Of a stretch of 64,000 nt of DNA, positions 35,092-47,427 are shown in pieces. Location: contig JAIVFJ010000023.1 in the NCBI GenBank assembly GCA_025765615.1, positions 425,671 through 489,670 of the forward strand. Direction: 5' to 3'. Positions within the stretch are counted from its first letter, which is position 1. Each line of letters opens with the position of its first letter. The notes under the pieces were generated by a model. The model was not told where the DNA came from. It ran no database searches and worked only from the letters and a program-made list of their open reading frames with translations. Source of the stretch: Zopfochytrium polystomum (Eukaryota; Chytridiomycota; Chytridiomycetes; Chytridiales; Chytridiaceae). The position numbers and the translations under genes are program-made.

Positions 35092-36015
35092 ATGTCTGAC
35101 CCAAACAACACCTTCCCTGATGCAACTGCCTTCCAAGCCTTGATGGACCAATTACAAGCCCTCTCAAGACAGACACACCAACTTCAAGAACAAGTCCTTC
35201 ACCAGCAGCACCAGCTTCAACAACAACTTCACCAACAAGAACATCAAGCTCTTCCCCTGCCTCAAGCCAACCAAGCAAGAGAGCCCAAGGTTCCCAGCCC
35301 TGACAAGTTCACTGGGCTGGCCAAAGACCTTAGGAACTTCATGGCCACTGTGGAGAATGTCATCCTTCTCCAACCTTCAAGATTTCCCAGTGAGCAAGTC
35401 AAGGTTCTTTTCACAAGCACCCTCCTGTCTGGTCAAGCTCAATCATGGTACAGATCTCTCCCAAGCACACCCACCACCCTGCAAGAGCTCTGGGAGGGGC
35501 TGGAAGCTACCTTTGGTGACCCCTACGCATCTTGGACAGCAAGATCCAAGCTCAAGCATATCAAGCAAGGAAAGCAATCTTGTGTGGCCTACACCAACCA
35601 ATTCAAGCAACTAGCCAGAGACTCTGGATACAATGATGCAGCTCTGATGGAGCTGTACCATGATGGTCTCCATGAGTCTATCCAAGACATGCTCTCCCAG
35701 TCTCTGCACATCCCTGAGACCTTGGAAGAGTACATTCTCCTTGCCATCAAGATTGACAACAGACTCTACTCCAAGAGGCTGAAGCAAAGACAAGTAGGAA
35801 CTACATCAAGACCTACCCCAGTTCCTCAAGCTCTTACAGTTCCTGAACCCATGCAAGTGGATGCAGTTGAGACACTTCCTAAGGGTCCTCTGAGCCAAGA
35901 GGAGAAAACAAGGAGGGCCCAGCAGGGACTGTGTTTTTACTGTGGCTCCAAGGAGCATGCTGTCAAGGACTGCCCAAGGAAGAAGCACCCAAACTCCCAG
36001 GTCCAGGCTCACTGA
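35092..36015 (+). CDS. gag: Chromovirus Gag polyprotein
   Basis: A 307-aa intact reading frame starts at ATG 35092, 27 nt after the PBS. The N-terminus is a Gln/His-rich coiled-coil-like region; the central part has the Ty3-type capsid pattern (FTSTLLSGQAQSWYRSL, LKHIKQGKQSCVAYTNQFKQ). The C-terminus has one CCHC zinc knuckle, CFYCGSKEHAVKDC (CX2CX4HX4C). Gag packages the element RNA in virus-like particles. The stop TGA is at 36013-36015. The pol frame (-1) is open from 35883, giving a 133-nt overlap. Confidence 0.93.
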   Translation: MSDPNNTFPDATAFQALMDQLQALSRQTHQLQEQVLHQQHQLQQQLHQQEHQALPLPQANQAREPKVPSPDKFTGLAKDLRNFMATVENVILLQPSRFPSEQVKVLFTSTLLSGQAQSWYRSLPSTPTTLQELWEGLEATFGDPYASWTARSKLKHIKQGKQSCVAYTNQFKQLARDSGYNDAALMELYHDGLHESIQDMLSQSLHIPETLEEYILLAIKIDNRLYSKRLKQRQVGTTSRPTPVPQALTVPEPMQVDAVETLPKGPLSQEEKTRRAQQGLCFYCGSKEHAVKDCPRKKHPNSQVQAH

Positions 36016-39000
36016 GGGGCAATTCCCTGGACCCTCCTCCAAGCTGCCCCTGTTTCATCACCACCACCAGCACCACAAACACCTCAGATTCCAAGCCCCA
36101 CCAACTCACCATGGATGTCAAGATTCAACTCTCACCCAAGTCAACCATCACAACCAAGGCCCTTATAGACTCTGGATCATCCTGCAACATCATTGATGCC
36201 ACCCTTGCCAAGTCTTGTGCCATTCCTACGATCAAGAAATCCACACCTCTCAAGGTCCACTTTGCCAATCATGCTCTGTTCAAGGAAATCAGACATGAAA
36301 CCAAGCTAAACCTCCACATCCAAGACTTTCCACCATCCATGGTCAATCTGGAAGTATTGGATCTTGGCTCACCCACATTCTCTGTCATCCTGGGATTACC
36401 ATGGCTGCAAGCCCAGAACCCTGCCATTGATTGGGTCACTGGTCAAGTCCAACCTCCACCAATTGGAACAGTCACCCAAAACTCAAGTCAAGCCCCCAAG
36501 TCTCATGCTCTCAAGCCCTTGATTCAAGATTCACAGCCAGCCAAGACTCCAGTTCCACAGTTCACAGTTCACAGTCAAGATTCAAGTAGAGCTCATAGAG
36601 CTCACAGTCATGGCCATGACTCTTGTTCACAGAACCCACAGTCAAAGATTCAAGTACCACAGTTCACAGTCCACATTCAAGATTCAAGTTCCACAGCTCA
36701 CAGTCTTTGCCAAGAACAGAACTCTCAGTCAAAGATTCAAGAATCACAGTTCCCAGTCAAGAATTCAAGCCCCACTGCTGAGGAGCACGACAACCTGGAC
36801 CCATCAGACCTTTTGCTGGCATCCAAGCTACCAAAAGAATATCTCCCTTATGCTGATGTGTTTTCCAAGACCAAGGCAGACCTGCTACCAGCTCAGAGGC
36901 CTTATGACTGTGAAATCCCACTCAAGGATGAAACTTGCAGCCCACCTTTCAAGCCACTGTACCACCTCTCTCCACCAGAAGCCAAGGCCCTCCAAGAATA
37001 CATTGAAGAAATGCTGAACAAGGGATTCATCCAACCTTCCAAGTCACCAGCTGGAGCTCCCATCTTTTTTGTCAAGAAGAAGGATGGGGGACTGAGACCC
37101 TGTGTGGACTACAGAGATCTCAATGAGATGACAGTCAAGAACCGCTATCCACTGCCTCTCATCTCTGAATTACTGGACAAACTGAGCCATGCAAGGATAT
37201 TTTCCAAGATTGACCTCAGAGGTGCCTACAATTTGGTCAGAATTAAGCCCCAGGATCAATGGAAGACTGCCTTCAGATGCAAATACGGTCACTTTGAGTA
37301 CTTGGTCATGCCCTTTGGACTTACCAATGCTCCAGCTATTTTCCAAGGCATGATGAATGACATCTTCAGGGATATTCTGGACCTTTTTGTCATTGTCTAC
37401 CTGGATGATATCCTGGTATTTTCATCTGACACTGCAAGCCATATGGGACATGTCAAGACTGTCTTGGAGAGACTCAGACAGCATCACCTCTATGCAAAGC
37501 TGGAGAAGTGTGAATTCCACAAGACCTCCATTGAGTTTTTGGGGTTCATTGTGTCTGACAAAGGGATCTCCATGGCACCAGACAAGATCCAAACTATTCT
37601 TGAATGGAAGGCTCCAAATTCCATCAAGGATGTTCAAAGCTTCCTTGGATTTTGCAACTTCTACAGAACCTTCATTGCCAACTATTCTGCCATAGCCAAG
37701 CCTCTCACTGATCTCACCAAGAAGACCACCAAGTTTGAATGGACCCCAGCAGCAGAGCAAGCCTGGCTAGCTCTTAAGACAGCAACCACAAGTGCACCAC
37801 TCCTTAAGCATGTGGATCCCTTGCTTCCCTTCACCTTGGAAACTGATGCCTCAGACTATGCCCTTGGCGCTGTTCTGTCCCAGCCAAGCTCTCAGGACCC
37901 CTCTGCTCCTCTGCATCCAGTGGCATATTACTCCAGGAAGCTGAACAGTGCTGAGTGTAACTACACAGTCCATGACAAGGAGTTGCTTGCAATTGTGGAA
38001 GCATTCAAATTCTGGAGACACTACTTGGCTGGTTCTAAAGGCATCTCTGTCTATTCTGATCACAAGAACCTCACCTTCTTCAGGGCAAGGAGGTTGCTCA
38101 AGCAGAGGCATGCCAGGTGGGCTGAACTGCTCTCTGAGTATGACTTTAAGCTGTGCTATTCTCCTGGCCACCTTAACACTGTGGCTGATGCCCTGTCAAG
38201 AAGAACAGACCTTGCACCTGAAGGGGGAGATGGTTTCACCCCACCATCCAAGACACACCTTTCATTGCTTCCTGACAGTGTGTGGGCCCATGCTATTTCC
38301 AAGGACCCCAAGCCTCACAAGATTCAAATCAGCCAAGAAGAGGAAAAACTTGAGATACTCAAGACAAGGCATGATGCAGCAACAGCTGGACACCCAGGAG
38401 AGCACAAGACATATGAGCTTGTTTCCAGAGACTTCTACTGGCCAGGCATGAGGAAGTACATCAAGAACTATGTCAGCAGCTGTGAAACCTGTCAAAGAAA
38501 CAAATCCAGCAGACACAAGCCCTATGGACTTCTGGAGCCCCTCCCAATTGCCATCAGCCCTTGGTCATCAATATCCATGGACTTCATTGTGAAACTGCCC
38601 CCATCCCATGGATTTGACTCTATCCTTGTTGTCATCTGCAGAAGGACAAAGTTGGCCCATTTCATCCCCTGCACTGAGAATATAGATGCACAAGGAACAG
38701 CAGACCTGTTTTTGCAGCACATATTCAGGCTCCATGGGCTGCCTCAGTCAATCATCAGTGACAGAGGACCACAGTTCAGATCCCAATTTTGGAAAGCACT
38801 CACAGCAGCCCTTGGAATCAAGTCTCAACTGTCAACTGCTTATCACCCTCAGACTGATGGACAAACAGAAAGAACAAACCAGACTCTGGAGCAGTATTTG
38901 AGGTGCTATGTCAGCTATCAACAGGATGATTGGCCCACCCTCCTTCCACTGGCAGAATTTGCTCTCAACAATTCTCTCCACTCAAGCACCCAGCTATCTC

Positions 39001-39650
39001 CTTTCTTTGCAACCTATGGCTTCAATCCAAGAGGAGATCTTCTGGGACAAGAGACCCTATCCAATGTCCAAGCTCCTGCTGCGGCTTCACACTTACATAA
39101 GCTCAAGATCATCAACTCCTTCCTGGACTCCACTCTGAAGCAAGCCCAAGAAGATGCCTCAAGATTTGCCAACACTCACAGAATGGACCATGACTTTGCT
39201 GTGGGTCAGCAAGTTTGGCTTCTGAGGAAGAACTTGCAGACCAAAAGACCAAGTCCCAAGCTAGACAACCTCAAGTTGGGTCCTTTCAAGATCTTGGAGC
39301 AAATCAATCCAGTCACCTTCAAGCTGGATCTCCCTGCATCCATGAAGATCCACCCAGTTTTCCATGTCAGCCTTTTAGAGAAGTTTGTGGCCAATTCCAT
39401 TCCAGGCAGAGTTGTTCCTCCTCCTCCTCCAGTTGAGGTAGAAGGTGAAGAGGAATTTGAGGTTGAACAAATCTTGGATGCCAAGTGGTTTGGAAGGACA
39501 CTCAAGTTCCTTGTTAAGTGGAAAGGTTACTCAGATGCCGACAACACCTGGGAGCCTGAGTCAAACCTCACTCACTGCCAAGACCTTCTGCTCGAGTTCA
39601 AGACCAGGTACCCCACCAAGTTGCAGAAGAGGCCTAAAAGGGGGAGATGA
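35883..39650 (+). CDS. pol: Chromovirus Pol polyprotein: protease, RT, RNase H, integrase, chromodomain
   Basis: The frame is open in -1 relative to gag from 35883 to the TGA at 39648-39650, about 1255 codons, uninterrupted. In order it holds the protease active site (LIDSGSS, GAC at 36168), a His/Ser/Gln-rich spacer, reverse transcriptase (YLDD at 37398-37409), RNase H (TDASDYALG near 37840), the integrase zinc finger (HPGEH…CETCQ near 38390-38500) and the catalytic D,D,E core (SMDFIVK, ISDRGPQF, GQTERTNQTLEQ). It ends with a chromodomain (VEQILDAKWFGRTLKFLVKW, GYSDADNTWEPE). All catalytic residues I can check are present. No classical X XXY YYZ slippery site was found in the overlap, so how Pol is expressed (frameshift or re-initiation) is open. 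The stop codon directly abuts the 3' LTR. Confidence 0.96.
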   Translation, partial: GSSEPRGENKEGPAGTVFLLWLQGACCQGLPKEEAPKLPGPGSLRGNSLDPPPSCPCFITTTSTTNTSDSKPHQLTMDVKIQLSPKSTITTKALIDSGSSCNIIDATLAKSCAIPTIKKSTPLKVHFANHALFKEIRHETKLNLHIQDFPPSMVNLEVLDLGSPTFSVILGLPWLQAQNPAIDWVTGQVQPPPIGTVTQNSSQAPKSHALKPLIQDSQPAKTPVPQFTVHSQDSSRAHRAHSHGHDSCSQNPQSKIQVPQFTVHIQDSSSTAHSLCQEQNSQSKIQESQFPVKNSSPTAEEHDNLDPSDLLLASKLPKEYLPYADVFSKTKADLLPAQRPYDCEIPLKDETCSPPFKPLYHLSPPEAKALQEYIEEMLNKGFIQPSKSPAGAPIFFVKKKDGGLRPCVDYRDLNEMTVKNRYPLPLISELLDKLSHARIFSKIDLRGAYNLVRIKPQDQWKTAFRCKYGHFEYLVMPFGLTNAPAIFQGMMNDIFRDILDLFVIVYLDDILVFSSDTASHMGHVKTVLERLRQHHLYAKLEKCEFHKTSIEFLGFIVSDKGISMAPDKIQTILEWKAPNSIKDVQSFLGFCNFYRTFIANYSAIAKPLTDLTKKTTKFEWTPAAEQAWLALKTATTSAPLLKHVDPLLPFTLETDASDYALGAVLSQPSSQDPSAPLHPVAYYSRKLNSAECNYTVHDKELLAIVEAFKFWRHYLAGSKGISVYSDHKNLTFFRARRLLKQRHARWAELLSEYDFKLCYSPGHLNTVADALSRRTDLAPEGGDGFTPPSKTHLSLLPDSVWAHAISKDPKPHKIQISQEEEKLEILKTRHDAATAGHPGEHKTYELVSRDFYWPGMRKYIKNYVSSCETCQRNKSSRHKPYGLLEPLPIAISPWSSISMDFIVKLPPSHGFDSILVVICRRTKLAHFIPCTENIDAQGTADLFLQHIFRLHGLPQSIISDRGPQFRSQFWKALTAALGIKSQLSTAYHPQTDGQTERTNQTLEQYLRCYVSYQQDDWPTLLPLAEFALNNSLHSSTQLSPFFATYGFNPRGDLLGQETLSNVQAPAAASHLHKLKIINSFLDSTLKQAQEDASRFANTHRMDHDFAVGQQVWLLRKNLQTKRPSPKLDNLKLGPFKILEQINPVTFKLDLPASMKIHPVFHVSLLEKFVANSIPGRVVPPPPPVEVEGEEEFEVEQILDAKWFGRTLKFLVKWKGYSDADNTWEPESNLTHCQDLLLEFKTRYPTKLQKRPKRGR
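39636..39650 (+). other. Polypurine tract of the chromovirus
   Basis: The 15-nt purine-rich AAAAGGGGGAGATGA ends at the 3' LTR boundary and overlaps the last pol codons. It is the expected primer for plus-strand DNA synthesis. Confidence 0.75.
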
Positions 39651-40003
39651 TGTTATGAATCACCCTCTGGAAACCTCTGGAACCTTCCAGAACATTCCTT
39701 CATGGAACCTTCTGGAACCTTCTGGAACCTTCTAGAACATTCCTTCATGGAACCTTGTGGAACCTTCTGGAACCTTCTTTGCTTTCCTGACTTGTCTTGT
39801 TGTCATTGGTATCATTGGTATCATTGCATTACTAATTGCTCTTTCTGGAACTTTCTTGGAGTCTTGACAAGGAACACTCTCAAAAGGTATAAAAGGGGGA
39901 TGGGGGACCTGTCCCATCCCTCAAGTGAATTATTGTTTCCAATACAATCATCACTCCTCTCAGTTCCTTGTCTGCCTTGTCCTGTCCTGCCCTGTTCCTG
40001 ACA
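39651..40003 (+). repeat. 3' LTR of the chromovirus
   Basis: 353 bp, a copy of 34699-35051 with no difference that I could find. It is followed by ACTTG (40004-40008), the second target-site duplication. Confidence 0.97.
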
Positions 40004-40950
40004 ACTTGCCGCTGAACAGCTGTGGGTGGGAGTAGCTTTGCCACTTGCAGAATCAGCGCAAGGGGAGGCCTTGTGTGTCCTGTGGTGGGCGGTTCAACCC
40101 TTTTGAGCAAGGGCTGCCTACTCTGCTAGGACTGAACAGACAGCTGACCAAAGACAGAACAAAAACAACCCCCTTCAGCTGTGATGTGGGTGCCTTGCAA
40201 GGCCTTGCTGTGTGAGACGCAAGTCTCACCAGTGGCAGGAAAATCTGTACACAGCAGTGCGAATGGAGAGAGATGAAACAGGCTATCCATTGTTGATCAG
40301 TGCCGTGACCCACTGAATCAAAACAGCATCTTGCGCTGGATGGGCACAGCAAGTGATCTCAAATGCATGCTTTGCTTGGATCTGACCATCACCCACTACA
40401 TCCTTCAACCCACACAGCAATCGTTTCCTCTTCGCATTTCCCTTGATGGCAATGACAGACCGCATCAGAGCAGGCATCCATCATCCACGCAGTCAACCAT
40501 GAACGAGGCACACCCATTTCAGCAGCAGCGTTGTTGCGTCCCATGGTATGCGCAAGCTACACAGTGCGCTGTTTGTAGGCGAGATCGAGTTGGCATCTCC
40601 TCTTGACTGTGATGCCTTCTTCTCTTATACCTGTTTTTCCCTTTGACGTCGTCACAAACACAGTTCGAGACGGCTTTCTCCTATTTTTTTTGTTCTTACT
40701 TTCTTCTCTTGCTTTTTTTGCTTTCTTTCTTTCTTTCTTTCTTCCCTTCTTTCTTTCTCTTCTTTCTTTCTTTCTTTTCTTTCTTTCTTTCTTTTCTTTC
40801 TTTCTTTTCTTTCTTTCTCGCTTTTCTTTCTTGCTTTTCTTTCTTCCTTTCTTCCTGTTGTTCTCCTCACTTTTCCCGCGGCTTGTATCCCTCTCCGACA
40901 ATACTCTTCCTCCTCCTGTCACCCTCGACTTCGACTCTCTTCCCAGAACA
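40004..40950. other. Right flank of the chromovirus and helicase promoter
   Basis: 40004-40600 is unassigned, probably older repeat continuing from the left flank; its minus strand has a short open frame (about 40477-40283) with no family match. 40680-40860 is a CT-rich stretch with many TTTC units in the sense strand of the helicase gene; it should lie in its promoter or leader. Confidence 0.45.
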
Positions 40951-43558
<2,608 letters not shown>

Positions 43559-44180
43559 TCTGTCCCGGCGGACAAGCTTTCGCCTGCCGCGACGGCGGCG
43601 ACCCGATCCGAGTGTATCTTTGTCCCGTGTGGCAGCGTCAGTCTTAATTTGCGTTCTTTCTGTTGTTCCCATCTTGTTTTTCTCGTTTCGGCAGCGACGG
43701 CTGTCTTTTTTATTTGACATTGTTCGTGGTTGGTTCCATTTTGCCTTTGGGAGTAGACTGTTCGGAAGAACAACACGCTTGGGTTTGTCGGCGTGGTGAA
43801 CTAGCAATTAAAAATTTAAACCATTCTTGCAGCCAGGTGGGATGAACGGTATCTTTGATAGTTTTTTTTAAGGTCAGGACAACCCCTGCACTTCTGGACG
43901 TCAGCTTAGTACATACGGTAATGCCCTAACTCTTGTGATCGCGCGCGTATAAAATCTCAGGAGACTGCTTGCTGACCGTTGGAGTCCTCGCTCCTGCGCA
44001 AAACTCCCCACAAACATTTACTTTTCGTTTCATTCCTCCTTTGAAGCAATCAGAAAAGCCAACAACAAAATTACATTTATTGCTTAATGGGATCATTGAA
44101 CAGGCCACGACACACCTTGCTTTTGCTTTCTGTTTTTTTCTTCGTTTTTCTGCCGCTTCTCTCTTTGCCGGGGACTTTCC
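43559..44180. other. Convergent 3' region with an orphan core promoter
   Basis: This lies between the helicase stop and the stop of the Csm1/Pcs1 gene, which converge. It should be 3' UTRs, yet it contains a TATA-box promoter-like block at 43936-43997 (separate entry). No protein-coding gene follows that block. Confidence 0.5.
43936..43997 (+). promoter_or_regulatory. Orphan copy of the TPPP core promoter
   Basis: This 62-bp block includes CGCGCGTATAAAATC (TATAAAA at 43948-43954) and CCGTTGGAGTCC TCGCTCCT downstream. It aligns without gaps to 47311-47372, the core promoter upstream of TPPP, with 48 of 62 identical positions by hand count. Here it points into the 3' end of the Csm1/Pcs1 gene and has no ORF of its own. 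Confidence 0.6.
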
Positions 44181-46541
44181 TCAGTCCGCCGTCATCGTCA
44201 CCCAATGGGTCGTCTTCTTAAAAAACAGTGCCAGCAAGTCGCGCCTAATGGAAATATCAGCCTCCAGGTGCCGCGGTAGCTGCGCAGGCCGGCCCGCGCC
44301 AGCCACCTGTTTGAACGTGGCCCGTTCGTAGTCGCACGGTCCGCCGCTCTTGGGGTCCTCGGGCACTGTCATCGTGTACAGCAGCTCTATTGGGAGGGGC
44401 AGTGGAACGAAGTGAGGGGTAGAGGGCGAGAGGAGTAAGAGAGGGTGGGGATGCGTGTCAGCTCTCCCCAGTCGCAATCACAAATACACGCACACACGGC
44501 ACAGGAAGAAGCAGGTCACTCACCGCCTCGAGCGCCCTTGTGGGACAGCTTGTAAATGAGAACAGGCTCCGTGCGCTCTGTCGTCCCTGCGCCGTCGCCC
44601 GTTAGTGCGTTGGCGGGCACGCTCAGCTTGCGGCTCAGTCTTCGACCAATCATGGACATCCTCCTGACACTTTTGCGTCTCGCGCGCTCCAGCTCGTCGA
44701 CAGCCGCCGCCTTTTTCGGTTGGCTGCCGCCGCCCTTTTCTCCTCGGCGCTCGTCCCCGTCCCCGTACTCGTCGTCCTCGTCGTAGTCTTCGTCGTCGTC
44801 TTCGTCGTCTTCGTCCAGCACTCGAACCGCCTTTTCGACACCTTGCAGCGTAACGCCGGTTGTCTCTTCGTAGAACTTCAGCATTCGCTCGAGGTTCAAA
44901 AGGTACGTATCGCGACTCGATGTCTCGCTCGCGAGGGCGGATTGCGCTTGACGAAGCTGCGTTTTCGACTTGTGAAGCTGCCCACGAAGCGCTTCGAGCT
45001 CCCTGTCCTTGGATTCGTCTGGCCCAAGGGAAGAAAACAGAAAGCCATATTCATCCATCAGTGTTCAATCAGGGTGGTTTGAAATTCGCTGTTACAGGTA
45101 ACTTATACACATACCGCTTGACCGCATTGTTTCGATCTCCTTCCTAGCGTCATTCTTCCACTTAAGAGCCTCTGTCAGTTCTTTTCGTGCATCGTCCCTC
45201 ATTTTTAAAGCATCCGACTTTTCGCGGATGCACCTGGAGAGTTCCTCGCTCATTCCGCGCAATTCTTCTCGGGCCGAAGCCGCGGCCTGCAGTGCTTCAT
45301 CCGACTCGCCCTTCACGGCCTTGATCGACTCTTCGTTGGTATGAGATTGACCTGGTCGGTATGGAATATCCGTGTTGACGCCTCTGCTGGCCATTGGGAT
45401 GACGGCAGTCTGGCACGTGAAGGTTCGCATTTTGCGAGCCGGTGGAGGAGGTGGAGCGGCGATAAGCGCACTTCGTGCCTTTTCAGCATTGGCTAGTGAG
45501 TCCTTCAGTAGCTTAATCTGCTTCTCCAGAGCTGGTAGAAATATGAGCATCGGAAAGGAAGAAAGTCTCAGTCGAATGAGGGAGAAAAAAAAAGAACGCA
45601 AGGAGGTTGGCCGATTACCATCACACTTTTGAGATGCAGCCTTCCGTTGCTCCTCCGCAATTTTTTCGGCCTCCGTGAACCGGATGTCATTCAACTGCTT
45701 GAAACGGCCCTGAAGTTCGGCGTACGACTTTTGCAGTTGCTCCATCGAGTCGCTTTGGTCTACTTTTCGCGTCTTTTGGAGCTCGTCAAAACGCTTCTGG
45801 AGGTCTGTAAGCGCTCGATCCTTCTCTTGCAAAAGCTCTTCCGCCTGGGTGAATCGCAAATTTTTCAAGTTTGCAAACTCTTCCGAAAGCTTCCTGTAGG
45901 CGGTTTGAAGCTACCTGCATGATTAGAAATGTCTTTTCCACGAAGTATACACTTTTTCTTTTTGAAGGAGGAGGCATTCGTTACCTGCTCCATGTTTGCC
46001 GTCGGCGCAGCCGGTGACTTGGTCGTCGTCTTCGTCATCTCCGCGTTGTCGGAGTTCCTTGTTGGCTTAACTGGCTCTTTCATTTGAGGTGGTGTCTCGT
46101 CGGCGGACTCCTCCTCCGAAGACTCTTCAGAGACTAATCGGCGATTACTTCTTGTCGGCTTAACAGGTTTTTCCATTTCTTTCAATCGCTCAATCGGCCG
46201 ACCGCGGGACGAAGGGTGGCTCTCCGGGTCCGTTCTCGCCTCAGTGGTTTTGCTGCCGTGCGTGGATGTCGTGTTGGAGGTAGCTGAGCGTCCCCTTCTC
46301 GATTTCTGTTCCTCTGCTGCGGGCGCCAGGGAAGTGTCGGCAGCAGCTGGTGGTAGGGGAGAAAGTGGGACGCGTTCTGTTTCCGGTTTCGGCCGTGAAC
46401 GGGTGGAAATGGGTTGAACTTTCGGGGCTGATCCGTTTGATCCTTGGTTCTTTTGTCCTATCAAACAGTACCCAGTGAGAAGATGAAGGAATGCAAAGCC
46501 TGCACTGTAAAAACGGCACTGTGCATAGGATCTGGGACGTG

Positions 46542-46574
<33 letters not shown>

Positions 46575-46904
46575 AAAAAAGTTGATGAACGCACCTTCCT
46601 TTTGCCTCGCCTTCGTCGCGATCTTCTTCTTCTCTTTCACCGCAATCTCCACAACCGCCTTAACCTGCCGCCTCGCGCGTCTTACAGGTACTACGTCTGT
46701 CATGAACGACGAATCCGCGCTGATCTCCGCCGGCGTCGCGACCTTCTTGGCCTTTCGCGGATGCGCGTCGCTGCCGCCACCCTTGCTCGCCAGCTTACGC
46801 TTTCGCGATACTTTTGCGGGGGGTTGAGGGTCGTTCCGGCTTGGCCCACGCGCGAGATCGAGACTCAACTCATCTTCTTCAACAGTGTGAAGTATACGCG
46901 GCAT
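44181..46904 (-). CDS. Monopolin complex subunit Csm1/Pcs1-like
   Basis: Six exons, 46904-46595, 46457-45985, 45910-45619, 45531-45115, 45018-44524 and 44386-44181, give 730 aa with all phases consistent. The N-terminal 260 residues are basic and Ser/Thr/Pro-rich. A long coiled coil follows (LQEKDRALTDLQKRFDELQ; ALEKQIKLLKDSLANAEK; REELRGMSEELSRCIREK). The C-terminal globular domain has the Csm1/Pcs1 pattern: LERMLKFYEETTGVTLQGVE, PVLIYKLSHKGARGELLYTM, then LPRHLEADISIRRDLLALFF. In yeasts Csm1 (Pcs1) binds kinetochores and rDNA, clamping microtubule sites or cohibiting rDNA repeats. A run of acidic residues with a Gly/Lys-rich part (about 60 aa) interrupts the globular domain after its first helix. 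The assignment rests on pattern memory of a divergent family. Confidence 0.75.
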
Positions 46905-47310
46905 GCTGTTGTCTCGTCTCTCTTTTTTCTTGATATGGGGGGGGTGTCGAGGGTGCTTCGCGTTGTTCGAATCGGGTCGCGCGGGGTTTGCAAGTGAGGG
47001 AGCTGACGGTGTCGGGGGTTTTCGCGTTCGGGGGGGTTCCAATGCTCTCCTGCGGCGGTGTAGATCGTCTGCAGTGCGTGTCAACGATGGGGGTGGAGAT
47101 GCGTGATGCGCAACGCTGCGCCTTGCTCAGGTAGCGCTCCGTGCTCGCCTCCTCTCCCCCACACGCCTGTCCTGCCTGGCCTTCACTTGCTGGGCTGGGA
47201 AAAAAATTTTTTCAAATCCCGCTCGGACAAGTCCGATAGAAAGAGTTGCTAAACATAGAAAACTGATATTTTTAGTAGCTTCCCCAACCACCCCACCGCC
47301 GTACCCCTCA

Positions 47311-47372
47311 TGACCTCGCGCGTATAAAATCCCATGAGTCCGCTTAATATTCGTTGGAATCTTCGCTCCTAC
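47311..47372 (+). promoter_or_regulatory. TPPP core promoter
   Basis: TATAAAA at 47323-47329 lies 99 nt before the TPPP start codon. The sequence TTCGTTGGAATCTTCGCTCC, about 20-40 nt downstream of the TATA box, is a plausible start region. It has a partial copy at 43936-43997. Confidence 0.65.
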
Positions 47373-47427
47373 ATAAAAAACTTCCAACCCCACAAAAGCA
47401 AACCTCCCCACGCACAAAGACAGAACA

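Larger units (their letters stand above)
34699..40003 (+). mobile_element. Complete Ty3/gypsy chromovirus (Tf1/sushi-like)
   Basis: This is a 5305-bp LTR retrotransposon with all hallmarks in order: 353-bp direct LTRs (TG…CA ends) that I read as identical, a 5-bp target duplication ACTTG at 34694-34698 and 40004-40008, gag, an overlapping pol in the -1 frame, a purine tract next to the 3' LTR, and a chromodomain at the end of pol. No stop codon or frameshift interrupts gag or pol. Identical LTRs mean a recent insertion, because both copies are made from one template. A chromodomain-bearing integrase defines chromoviruses and usually directs insertion to marked chromatin. The base composition (Cys/Ser-codon-rich, CT- and CA-rich sense strand, few CpG) differs clearly from the host genes around it. 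Confidence 0.97.
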
